Made by a program: the position numbers and the translations under genes. This document shows, in pieces, positions 19,295 to 27,460 of a DNA stretch of 64,000 bases (within the stretch, counting starts at the first letter, position 1; each line of letters starts with the position of its first letter). Below the pieces are notes generated by a model, which ran no database searches, was not told the DNA's origin, and saw only the letters and a program-made list of their open reading frames with translations. The DNA is from an uncultured Granulosicoccaceae bacterium (lineage in GTDB: Bacteria; Pseudomonadota; Gammaproteobacteria; Granulosicoccales; Granulosicoccaceae): NCBI GenBank assembly GCA_937922675.1, contig CALAJN010000007.1:62001-126000 (forward strand), given 5' to 3'.

Positions 19295-19860
19295 ATGCTA
19301 CGTAACCCTGTGCGCTGGCCTGATGGTGCGCGCTGTGCGGTGGCCATCACCTTTGATATGGACGCTGACACCCTGATTCATATCGCCAAGCCTCAAGACA
19401 GTCACCGGCGTTTATATCCTATTTCAATGGGCCGATACGGGCCGCAACGTTGCGGTCCCTCGGATACTGGATACTCATAAAAGACTCGGCGTCAAACAGT
19501 CCTTCTTCGTTCCCGGGTGGTGCCTTGAAACGTATCCAGAAACGGCGGAGAAAATACTCGCAGGTGGGCACGAGATCGGGCACCACGGCTATCTTCACGA
19601 AGATCCAATAACGACCTATGGATCACAACGCGAGTGGTTTGAGCGCACCCTGGAGTCACATCAACGTATCTGCGGGCTCAAGCCTGGTGGCTATCGTGCA
19701 CCCGTCTACAACAAGACCGATGAAGTGCTTGATTTGCTTGTAGAGCACGACTTTCGCAATGACAGTTCGATGATGGCGGATGATATTCCCTGAAATTGGC
19801 TACATGATGCCGGTGAAAGCGCCGAGCGAGGGCTTGGCGGCGCTCTGGCCCTCACGTTAA
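19295..19860 (+). pseudogene. Broken PuuE-like polysaccharide deacetylase (frameshift and deletions)
   Basis: Frame 1 from ATG 19295 encodes WPDGARCAVAITFDMDADTL and RRLYPISMGRYGP. At about 19445 one extra base shifts the frame, and 19446-19790 continues the same protein: NVAVPRILDTHKRLGVKQSF, GHEIGHHGYLHEDP, YRAPVYNKTDEVLDLL, NDSSMMADDIP, then a stop. A third frame at 19792-19857 encodes GYMMPVKAPSEGLAALW, which belongs some 30 residues further along in intact relatives; the C-terminus is missing. The gene starts three bases after the ABC remnant, so the two once formed an operon. The family includes deacetylases acting on amide or ureide substrates. Confidence 0.8.
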
Positions 19861-20173
19861 TACTGTGTGAATGGCTAGTATTCTCCAATGATCGCTAGCG
19901 ACACCAATACAGTGCTTGAACGACGACAACGGCTGTTGGTCCGGTGTCCACCGATCTGTTCATGGCGATCGCGGCGCCAACCTGCGTTGGCTGGAGTGAG
20001 GCCGGTAAGGCGGAGCCGGGTGGCGCTCTGAGAGCCAAGCACCTTGTTGGTGCGGCGAGAGCCGCTGTTACTCGTTGGCTACCCAGCAGAAGTCGAGATC
20101 TGATTCCTGCTCGGCACAACGTTGAACCTTGGGCATACTTGGGTCTGAACTCACTTTTGCGACCGAGCACGTC
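19861..20173. other. Stretch without recognisable genes
   Basis: About 310 bases between the broken deacetylase and the enoate reductase gene. Short frames exist on both strands but none resembles a family I know. It probably contains the promoter of the downstream gene and perhaps further debris. Confidence 0.45.
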
Positions 20174-21325
20174 ATGTCCCAACTGTTCACCCCTCTGACA
20201 ATCCGAGGCATCACGCTTCCAAACCGAGTCGTGGTCTCGCCCTTGTGCATGTATTCAGCGATTGATGGGCTGGCGCAACCCTGGCACTTCGCCCATCTGA
20301 GTACCTTTGCGCGCGGAAAGGCAGGCCTGGTATTCGCCGAGGCCACAGCCGTTGAGGCGGTAGGCCGCATTACGCCGCAATGCCTTGGAATCTGGTCCGA
20401 TGAGCAGCGTGACGCGCTCAAGCCGATAACCCGCTTTATCAAGGACATGGGCTGCGTGGCCGGCATTCAGTTAGCGCATGCTGGCCGCAAGGCGTCCACC
20501 GCATCTCCATTTGCAGGCGGCGGCAAACCACTCGCTGCCGATGATCCCGATGCCTGGCCCGTGGTTGGACCGAGTGCTGTTCCGGTTGCTGATAACTTTC
20601 CAACACCGCGTGCACTGACCAGCGATGACCTTGCCTCATTGACAGACACCTTTGTTGCGGCTGCCAAGCGATCCGTGGATGCAGGTTTTGATGTGATCGA
20701 GATACATGGTGCGCACGGCTACCTGCTACATGCCTTTCTGTCGCCGCTGTCCAATTTCAGGGAAGATGATTATGGCGGCAGCCGTGAAAATCGTATGCGC
20801 TTTCCATTGCAGGTCACACGTGCTGTGCGCGCAGCGGTAGGAGAGGATGTACCGTTGTTTTTCCGTATCTCGGCAGTTGATGGGCCAGACGATGGATGGT
20901 CGATGGATGACTCGGTTGCCCTTGCCAAGGAGCTTTCGACCTGCGGTGTAGACGTTGTTGATTGCTCTTCCGGTGGAATCGCGGGCGCGCCGAGATTTCG
21001 TACAGATGATGTGGGTAAACCGCTGACAAGATCATCAGCGAGAACGCCTGGTTTTCAAGTCCCCTTTGCCGAGCGCATTCAGAATGAAACCCCGCTTGAA
21101 GCAATGGCCGTGGGCGTCATTATCGAACCACAACAAGCAGAAGATATCATTGCCTCTGGGCAGGCATCGCTGGTGGCATTGGGACGCGAGATCATGCACG
21201 ATCCGTTTTGGCCCTTGCGCGCAGCTCTTGCTCTAGGGGATGATCCGGAGTACGATTTGTGGCCACCGCAATACAAGTGGGCCGTTGATAGGCGAGCGCA
21301 GATCGCGAGGCTCAATACCCGGTAA
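20174..21325 (+). CDS. Old Yellow Enzyme-family NADH:flavin oxidoreductase (YqjM type)
   Basis: A 383-residue FMN-dependent TIM-barrel enoate reductase. The start MSQLFTPLTIRGITLPNRVV and SPLCMYSAIDGLAQPWHF contain the Cys (residue 25) that marks the YqjM subgroup. QLAHAGRKAS supplies an active-site His, IEIHGAHGYLLHAFLSP and FREDDYGGSRENR are family signatures, and the C-terminus VALGREIMHDPFWPL is typical. It reduces activated C=C bonds with NAD(P)H; the physiological substrate is unknown. The ATG at 20174 aligns with the family start; an upstream in-frame codon at 20129 would add unrelated residues. Confidence 0.92.
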   Translation: MSQLFTPLTIRGITLPNRVVVSPLCMYSAIDGLAQPWHFAHLSTFARGKAGLVFAEATAVEAVGRITPQCLGIWSDEQRDALKPITRFIKDMGCVAGIQLAHAGRKASTASPFAGGGKPLAADDPDAWPVVGPSAVPVADNFPTPRALTSDDLASLTDTFVAAAKRSVDAGFDVIEIHGAHGYLLHAFLSPLSNFREDDYGGSRENRMRFPLQVTRAVRAAVGEDVPLFFRISAVDGPDDGWSMDDSVALAKELSTCGVDVVDCSSGGIAGAPRFRTDDVGKPLTRSSARTPGFQVPFAERIQNETPLEAMAVGVIIEPQQAEDIIASGQASLVALGREIMHDPFWPLRAALALGDDPEYDLWPPQYKWAVDRRAQIARLNTR

Positions 21326-21332
21326 AAACGTG

Positions 21333-21350
21333 CCGCGAGTGCGGTTTTAT
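21333..21350 (+). terminator. Weak hairpin with T-tract after the enoate reductase gene
   Basis: CCGC-GAGT-GCGG (21333-21344) is followed by TTTTAT and preceded by an A-run that can lengthen the stem. It stands eight bases after the stop codon. The GC stem is only four pairs, so efficiency is uncertain. Confidence 0.4.
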
Positions 21351-21407
21351 TGCGTGCAGTAACCCGGTTACAGTACGCAGCTAGTTGTCCACTACTGTCT
21401 GCAAGCA

Positions 21408-22805
21408 ATGTCACTTCTGCACCCTGATCGGCTGTTTCCGACAGACCCAGCATCGCGTGATCTTGCACGACGTCTGTTCGCAACTGTTGAAGGTTTGCCG
21501 ATAATATCGCCGCACGGTCATACGGATCCGACGTGGTGGGGACAAGACCAGGCCTTCCCCGATGCAGCCGAGCTGTTTGTCATGCCTGACCACTACGTCA
21601 CGCGCATGCTCATCAGTCATGGCGTGAGCATGGAGGCCCTGGGCTGCGGCAAGGGAGCAGAAACAGACCGGCGCAAGATCTGGCGTACCTTTGCGGAGCA
21701 CTATCATCTGTTTCGCGGAACGCCCACACGGCTTTGGCTGGACCATGCCATGTCGACATTGTTCGATATCGAGCAAAGACTCAGTGCAAGCACTGCCGAT
21801 GACAGTTTTGATGCGATCAACGAAAAGTTGTTGCAGCCCGACTACCGCCCTAGAGCTCTGTACAACCGGTTTGGTATAGAGGCGATTGCAACCACCGATA
21901 GTGCGATAGACGACCTGGCTGAACATCAAACCGTTCAGGATAGTGACTGGCAAGGACGCATCCTGCCTACCTATCGCCCCGATAGTGTGAGTAACCCTGA
22001 TGATCCGGAATTTCTGACTCAACTTGAACAGCTAGACGAGAAAACAGGCATCAGCACCGACACCTGGGAGGGTTATCTTGACGCCCACCGCGCGCGTCGA
22101 GCCTTTTTCAAGCGACACGGCGCCACAGCAACCGACCACGGATTCCCGACGCCTCAGACAGCTGATCTTTCTCAAACAGAGGCGAGCTCGTTGTTCGCTC
22201 GAGTACGTGCCGGTGAAGCACAAGCCGATGACCACGCCCTGTTTCGTGCTCAGATGCTGACCGAGTTTGCTCGAATGTCTTGTGAAGATGGTTTGGTCAT
22301 GCAACTGCACTGCGGCTCTAGTCGTGACCACAGCCCGAACATGCTTGACCGTTATGGTCAAAATCGAGGGTTCGACATACCATCGAGGGTAGGCTTTGTA
22401 GACGCACTCAAGCCCCTGTTGAACGCGGTAGGTTTTCAACCTGGGTTTCAGCTGATTGTGTTTACCCTGGACGAGAGCACATACACCAGAGAGCTGGCGC
22501 CGCTCGCCGGTGCGTACCCTTGCCTGAAACTGGGTCCCCCCTGGTGGTTTCACGATAGCTACGAAGGCATGTTCCGGTTCAGACGGATGGCTACAGAAAC
22601 GGCGGGCTTCTACAACACGGTTGGTTTCAATGACGACACTCGCGCCTTGTGCTCTATTCCTGCTCGGCATGATGTCGCGCGCCGTGTTGATTGCGCCTTT
22701 CTTGCAGAGCTTGTGATCAGTCATCGCCTCGATGAGGCTGAAGCCGCCGAGCTTGCGCCCATGCTTGCCAATGGTCTGGCACGCAAAGCGTATCGGCTTG
22801 GATAG
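21408..22805 (+). CDS. uxaC: Uronate (glucuronate) isomerase
   Basis: A 465-residue amidohydrolase-fold isomerase converting D-glucuronate to D-fructuronate and D-galacturonate to D-tagaturonate. The N-terminal metal-binding ISPHGHTDPTWW, the MPDHYVTRML block, LWLDHAMSTLFDIEQRLSAS-type region, MQLHCGSSRDHSPNM and the C-terminal GFNDDTRALCSIPARHDVARR are characteristic. Length is normal. No other uronate pathway gene lies nearby in this window, so it is an isolated copy. The neighbouring genes (enoate reductase upstream, LysR regulator convergent downstream) do not suggest a dedicated operon. Confidence 0.93.
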   Translation: MSLLHPDRLFPTDPASRDLARRLFATVEGLPIISPHGHTDPTWWGQDQAFPDAAELFVMPDHYVTRMLISHGVSMEALGCGKGAETDRRKIWRTFAEHYHLFRGTPTRLWLDHAMSTLFDIEQRLSASTADDSFDAINEKLLQPDYRPRALYNRFGIEAIATTDSAIDDLAEHQTVQDSDWQGRILPTYRPDSVSNPDDPEFLTQLEQLDEKTGISTDTWEGYLDAHRARRAFFKRHGATATDHGFPTPQTADLSQTEASSLFARVRAGEAQADDHALFRAQMLTEFARMSCEDGLVMQLHCGSSRDHSPNMLDRYGQNRGFDIPSRVGFVDALKPLLNAVGFQPGFQLIVFTLDESTYTRELAPLAGAYPCLKLGPPWWFHDSYEGMFRFRRMATETAGFYNTVGFNDDTRALCSIPARHDVARRVDCAFLAELVISHRLDEAEAAELAPMLANGLARKAYRLG

Positions 22806-22966
22806 TTCAGGCTGGGGCCAGTTTCTTAGGCACCTAACGCGTGTGCAGGATCATAGTGGTTTCTGTCTCATACAATCCGGGGACTGTCTGACGGTGGTAG
22901 TCAAACTCGTGGCTGCGTCCTGACTGGAGTCAAGGATCTACCACCGTTCCATGCAGGGCAGTCATG

Positions 22967-23866
22967 TCATAGCGAGGCCGATTCGCGCGTCTCGAACAAC
23001 CAACGGATAAAGGCTCTCGAGAGCTCAGCCGTCGTAGCGTCTTCAGCATCTCGTTCAATTAACCAGTACCGGTGGTCCTCGTTCACGACAGTCCTGGACA
23101 GCTGCACCAATCGTCCTTCGGCGAAGTCATCGCGCATCATCGCTGGCGGGCACAGAGCCACACCTTGGCCGGAGAGGACTGCTGCACGTAACAGATTGAA
23201 GTCTTCAAACACCGGTCCTGTCGGTACGGTGTGTACCTCAACACCTGAGTGCGCAAACCAGTGAGTCCAGCCAGTGGTGTCCGTGTCGTGCAGGAAGTCG
23301 ACCAGTCCGGCACATGCTAGCAGTGAGGCTCCACCCATGGCCTCAAGAACGGCGGGACTGCACACCGCGGTGGCAGCCCCCGGCAGAAAGTTGTGACAAC
23401 GAGCACCGGGCGGCGCGTCTGGTTCAGGTCCGTAGACAAACGCCAGGTCCACCTCGCCGTAGTCGATGTCGTGGCCGTGCAAGGCGTAGATCACCCGCAC
23501 AGGAAAATTGGGGTGGTGTGCCCTTAGATCGGCAAGCTTGGGTATCAGCCAGCACACCGCCATGGAGGGGATCGATGCGATCACAAGCGTTGCGGGGCCT
23601 GCGCTACGGCGAGCACGCCGGCATGCAGCGTCAATACCCGACAAAGACGTGTTCAGCGTACGCGCGAGCGCATCGGCATGCGGCAGAAGTGTGGGGCGGC
23701 CGCCGGAGCGTTCAAACAGAGGGGCGCCAAACCAGTCCTCCAGATGCCTGATCTGATGGCTGACAGCAGACTGAGACACGCTGAGCTCCATAGCCGCTGC
23801 GCCAAAGCCTCCGCATCGGGCGACGGCCTCAAAGGTGCGAAGCGCATTGAGTGGCAATCGGGGCAT
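22967..23866 (-). CDS. LysR-family transcriptional regulator (GcvA-like)
   Basis: A 299-residue regulator. The N-terminal winged helix-turn-helix (residues 1-62) reads LPLNALRTFEAVARCGGFGAAAMELSVSQSAVSHQIRHLE, split here by eye into the usual LysR positions, with GAPLFERSGGRPTLL. The substrate-binding domain contains VDLAFVYGP and FEDFNLLRAAVLSGQGVALCPPAMM, typical of the GcvA/AmpR branch. It is divergent from the creatinase gene, with 152 bases between the starts, the usual position of a LysR regulator and its target. I infer that it controls creatinase in response to creatine or a downstream product. Confidence 0.9.
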   Translation of the reverse strand: MPRLPLNALRTFEAVARCGGFGAAAMELSVSQSAVSHQIRHLEDWFGAPLFERSGGRPTLLPHADALARTLNTSLSGIDAACRRARRSAGPATLVIASIPSMAVCWLIPKLADLRAHHPNFPVRVIYALHGHDIDYGEVDLAFVYGPEPDAPPGARCHNFLPGAATAVCSPAVLEAMGGASLLACAGLVDFLHDTDTTGWTHWFAHSGVEVHTVPTGPVFEDFNLLRAAVLSGQGVALCPPAMMRDDFAEGRLVQLSRTVVNEDHRYWLIERDAEDATTAELSRAFIRWLFETRESASL

Positions 23867-24018
23867 GGTCGGTAAGCGTCGTGGTAGGCATGAATAAATC
23901 TCATAGTGGACGAATCCTTGTCAATTGACCCGATTGAGTGTGAGTCCCACGATGCTCTGCCACGGGCTGGCTCGTCGGCTGCCGCTATCAACCCGCACTT
24001 GATCAGGAAAATCGCACT

Positions 24019-25233
24019 ATGGAGCGAGATCGGCTTCAGGACTTTTCAAACAATGGCGTCAAGGCCACGCCCACGTTTTCGGCTGGAGAGATGCAGCGTC
24101 GACAGGACGCCCTCAGAGAGCACATGAGTGACGCAGCGATAGATGCGGTGTTGTTCAGCTCGTACCACAACGTCAACTACTACTCCGACTTCCTGTATTG
24201 CCGCTTTGGCAGGCGCTATGGAATGGTGGTTACGCACGGTGTGGCTACCACCATCAGTGCAGGTATTGACGGTGGCCAACCGTGGCGTCGCAGTTTTGGT
24301 CACAACGTCGTTTACACCGACTGGAAAAAGGACAACTACTTTCATGCGGTTCGCACCCTGATCGGTAGTGCAAAGCGCGTTGGTATCGAGTTCGATACGG
24401 TCGATCTGGACACCATGGGCCTGCTGAAGTCTGCGTTCCCGAGTGTTGAGTTCGTCGACATTGCCGCGCGCGCCATGACCCTCAGGATGATCAAGTCCGC
24501 TGAGGAGATTGCACACATAACAGAGATGGCTCGTATCGCCGACATCGGTGGCGCGGCCGTTCGCGAGGCCGCGCAAGTGGGCACTACCGAGCGCGAGGTG
24601 GCCTTGCATTCAACGGCGACCATGGTGCGCGAGATCGCCAGGAGTTGGCCAGGGGCTGAGCTTCTGGATACCTGGACGTGGTTTCAGTCCGGTGTGAATA
24701 CAGATGGTGCGCACAACCCGGTGACCTCTCGCACCATAGAGCAGGGTGACATCCTGAGTCTGAACTGTTTTCCGATGGTGGCAGGCTATTACGTGGCGCT
24801 TGAGCGTACGCTGTTTGCAGGCTCGGTGGACGATGCTTCCAGGCGCTTGTGGGAGATCAACTGCGCTGTGCACGATCGTGGCAAGGAGCTGTTGGTGCCG
24901 GGAGCAAAGTGCGCTGACGTTGCTGCCGAGCTCAACGCCATGTATGCCGAAAAGGAGTTGCTTCAGTATCGCTCGTTTGGTTATGGCCACTCATTTGGCG
25001 TGCTCTGTCATTACTATGGGCGTGAGGCTGCGCTTGAGTTGCGCGAGGACTGCGATACGGTATTGCAGCCTGGCATGGTGGTATCGATGGAACCGATGAT
25101 CACAATCCCTGAGGGCAAGGCCGGCGCCGGTGGATACCGGGAACACGATATTCTGGTCATTGAGGAGGACGGTAGCCGCAACATCACAGGCTTCCCCTAC
25201 GGGCCAGAGCATCTGGTGCTGTCCGCGACGTAA
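24019..25233 (+). CDS. Creatinase (creatine amidinohydrolase)
   Basis: A 404-residue M24-fold enzyme that hydrolyses creatine to sarcosine and urea. It is far closer to Pseudomonas creatinase than to Xaa-Pro peptidases: YHNVNYYSDFLYCRFGR, IDGGQPWRRSFG, YTDWKKDNYF, MIKSAEE, DTWTWFQSGVNTDGAHNPVT with the catalytic His at residue 232 (the same number as in the Pseudomonas enzyme), LNCFPMVAGYY, FGYGHSFGVLCHYYGREAAL and MVVSMEPMI. The metal-binding Asp pair and some His ligands of true peptidases are absent, as expected for this metal-free enzyme. It is divergent from a GcvA-like regulator. No creatininase or urease is in the window. Confidence 0.94.
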   Translation: MERDRLQDFSNNGVKATPTFSAGEMQRRQDALREHMSDAAIDAVLFSSYHNVNYYSDFLYCRFGRRYGMVVTHGVATTISAGIDGGQPWRRSFGHNVVYTDWKKDNYFHAVRTLIGSAKRVGIEFDTVDLDTMGLLKSAFPSVEFVDIAARAMTLRMIKSAEEIAHITEMARIADIGGAAVREAAQVGTTEREVALHSTATMVREIARSWPGAELLDTWTWFQSGVNTDGAHNPVTSRTIEQGDILSLNCFPMVAGYYVALERTLFAGSVDDASRRLWEINCAVHDRGKELLVPGAKCADVAAELNAMYAEKELLQYRSFGYGHSFGVLCHYYGREAALELREDCDTVLQPGMVVSMEPMITIPEGKAGAGGYREHDILVIEEDGSRNITGFPYGPEHLVLSAT

Positions 25234-25280
25234 CGTCAACAAAGGGCGGACGACTCGCCTGCCCCACTGCTAGCCGGCCG

Positions 25281-27083
25281 TCAGTCCGACTGCAGGGACT
25301 TGGGCTTCTGCAAGTACATGGACTCATCGGCGAACTTGAGCAGGCTCTCGATGTTACGACCATCTTCCGGGTACATCGCAATCCCCACAGAGGCACCCGC
25401 AGAGAAATGAGCGGCTTCGGCACTGACGTCTGCGACCGCAGCGTAAGGCCTTGCCAGCGCTTGCTGAAGCTTGTTGGCCACGAATTGCGCATCCTTTCGA
25501 TCAGCCACATCGCGCAGTAGTACGATGAACTCATCGCCACCGAATCGCGCTGCAACATCGCGATCTCGCACGTTCTGTTGAAGGCGCTGCGACACTTCCT
25601 GAAGGACATGATCACCGACGTCGTGTCCGAATCGGTCGTTGATCTGTTTAAAACCGTTCAGATCAAGAAATAACAATCCGAGTGGGCGTAAGTCTTGTTG
25701 TGTGCTCCGGCGCAGCATCACCTCCTCAAGATGTCGCAGTAGTGCCTCGCGATTGGCTATGCCTGTCAGCCGGTCGGTGAGAAGGCGCGTTTGCAGGTGG
25801 GAGAACGACTTGCGAAGATCGTCGATCTCGTCAGTACTTGCTTGGGGGATCACGACACCGACGTCTCCGTCACCAATTTGTTTGGCTGCGATGGTCAGCC
25901 GTCTTAGGTCATGAGTGATGTGCTTGAGTATGTAAAGGCCGAGCAACACGATTAGCACACAGCAGAGTGCTGCCAGCGTAAAAGCGCGATAGACAATCGG
26001 CGTGACTTCCTGCATGAAATCGGTTTGTGGAGTTGCTACTGCCACTACCCAATCGAGTCCTGCCTCATCTTTCAGCTGAACGAAGCCCGCGTGTATTGTT
26101 TGCCCTTCGGGCCCTTCGAACACCTCGGATCGGATGCCTTCAAAACTTTGGCTCTCACCGATAAATCGACTGACGACCTCGAAGGTGGAGCGGATGAGAG
26201 GATCCGCGCTGAGACTGGCATTCAGTCGTACATGACTTTGCTCGTTTACGGTGCGTAAGTGTGGTCCATGCGACGTAGCGACAAGCTTGCCGTCGCGCTC
26301 CATGATCACCGCCACGCCGTTATCGCTCAAGGTCAGGGAGCGGAGAAAATGGTTGAGGTGCTGTAGCGACATGTCAGTGGCCACCACACCTTCAAACTGT
26401 CCGTCGGCGCCTTCTACGCGTCTGGCACGCGTAGCGACAAGATCGCTGGTCTTGAAATCGATATAAATGGATGTCCAGGTATCCCCATCGCTGTTCTTTC
26501 CTGCTTGGTACCAAGGGCGCTGTCGCGGATCAAAATTAGCGCTCTCCAGCCGCTGATCATGCAGCTCGCCGGCAATGCCTGAAAAGCTGAACAGAGATCT
26601 GGGTGCGTCAGCTTCGGTTCGCAGGCGCAGTTCAGCTTCAGTTTCGCTATGCCGCCAGAGGCCGATGAAGTGCCCGCGGCGGTCGCCGTAGTACGCGTAA
26701 TTGTGTGGGTCCCGGTGGATTGAGGTGGCAATCCATAGCCTCTCACGCAAGCTGATCAGGTCGTTTGACAAGGAAGTTGGTGCCGCCATCCCACGTGGGA
26801 TGACAGTTTCCAGGACTGCCTCGGATCCCGAAATGTGCGAATCGACTGCCTGCGAGATGCGCTCGGTTGTGCCGCGCACAAACAGATCGGAAAGTGTCTC
26901 GGTCTTGTCTTTGCCAGCTTGGTACCAAATAAAGCCGGTGACAGCCGCTGTGATCAGTACCAGTGCGACATAGGGTAGTGTGAGCAGCAGATGCAATGAC
27001 GGGCGGTAACCCTTGATCGCCGAATCTTCCAGATTGCGTCGCCTGTGGGCTTTGCGGAGTAAGGCGAGTGAGGAAACGTTCAC
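25281..27083 (-). CDS. Membrane diguanylate cyclase with dCache sensor (dCache-HAMP-GGDEF)
   Basis: A 600-residue protein. A transmembrane helix (about residues 30-52) is followed by a periplasmic double-Cache domain (to about 345; NFDPRQRPWYQAG, TSIYIDFKTSDLVAT, GVVATDMSL), a second helix (about 350-372), a HAMP linker and the GGDEF domain (about 430-590). The catalytic motif RFGGDEF is intact, and an RDRD inhibitory I-site lies five residues before GGDEF, so product inhibition is expected. It makes cyclic di-GMP in response to a small extracellular ligand; PWYxxG-type dCache domains often bind amino acids or amines. The start is a GTG. It is convergent with creatinase, 47 bases apart. Confidence 0.93.
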   Translation of the reverse strand: MNVSSLALLRKAHRRRNLEDSAIKGYRPSLHLLLTLPYVALVLITAAVTGFIWYQAGKDKTETLSDLFVRGTTERISQAVDSHISGSEAVLETVIPRGMAAPTSLSNDLISLRERLWIATSIHRDPHNYAYYGDRRGHFIGLWRHSETEAELRLRTEADAPRSLFSFSGIAGELHDQRLESANFDPRQRPWYQAGKNSDGDTWTSIYIDFKTSDLVATRARRVEGADGQFEGVVATDMSLQHLNHFLRSLTLSDNGVAVIMERDGKLVATSHGPHLRTVNEQSHVRLNASLSADPLIRSTFEVVSRFIGESQSFEGIRSEVFEGPEGQTIHAGFVQLKDEAGLDWVVAVATPQTDFMQEVTPIVYRAFTLAALCCVLIVLLGLYILKHITHDLRRLTIAAKQIGDGDVGVVIPQASTDEIDDLRKSFSHLQTRLLTDRLTGIANREALLRHLEEVMLRRSTQQDLRPLGLLFLDLNGFKQINDRFGHDVGDHVLQEVSQRLQQNVRDRDVAARFGGDEFIVLLRDVADRKDAQFVANKLQQALARPYAAVADVSAEAAHFSAGASVGIAMYPEDGRNIESLLKFADESMYLQKPKSLQSD

Positions 27084-27460
27084 CGAAATGTGTCGCAGGT
27101 TGGACTTGGCTCGGTTTCGAGCGTACAGCCCATAAAATCAGCGGTGCTGCGGGGTTGTGCGCATGTGACGATAGTTAACACGACGTTAGGCGACCGGAGC
27201 AGAACAAGGCGGGGGCGTCCGTGAGGCATGGCGCCAGGCTGACAAGGTGGCCTAGTACCGGTGGGTTGCGCCCATCGATGTAAATCTTGCAAGAATTGAG
27301 TTGCCTGGACTGGCCAACGAGGGTTGCGTGGGGCAGTTTACGTGTTGATTTTTGCTTGACCTCCATACCGAGGCGCCAGTGTCAAGATTTCGGCAACCGT
27401 CCAAAACGAAAAAGATCACCCTCGGCAGTGGGTATCGGCGTGGCCGAGCGCTGGCAGCAG
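27084..27460. other. Intergenic stretch between two minus-strand genes
   Basis: About 375 bases with no convincing gene. An inverted pair CTTGAC ... GTCAAG (around 27355-27390) is visible. The right part follows the transporter stop and the left part should hold the promoter of the diguanylate cyclase gene. No tRNA or terminator was recognised. Confidence 0.45.

Noticed and set aside
22032-22724. 230-codon minus-strand frame
   Set aside because: Lies wholly within uxaC, whose motifs are unambiguous.
24019-25233. Xaa-Pro aminopeptidase as the function of the M24 protein
   Set aside because: The peptidase metal ligands are not kept and long stretches match creatinase, including His232.
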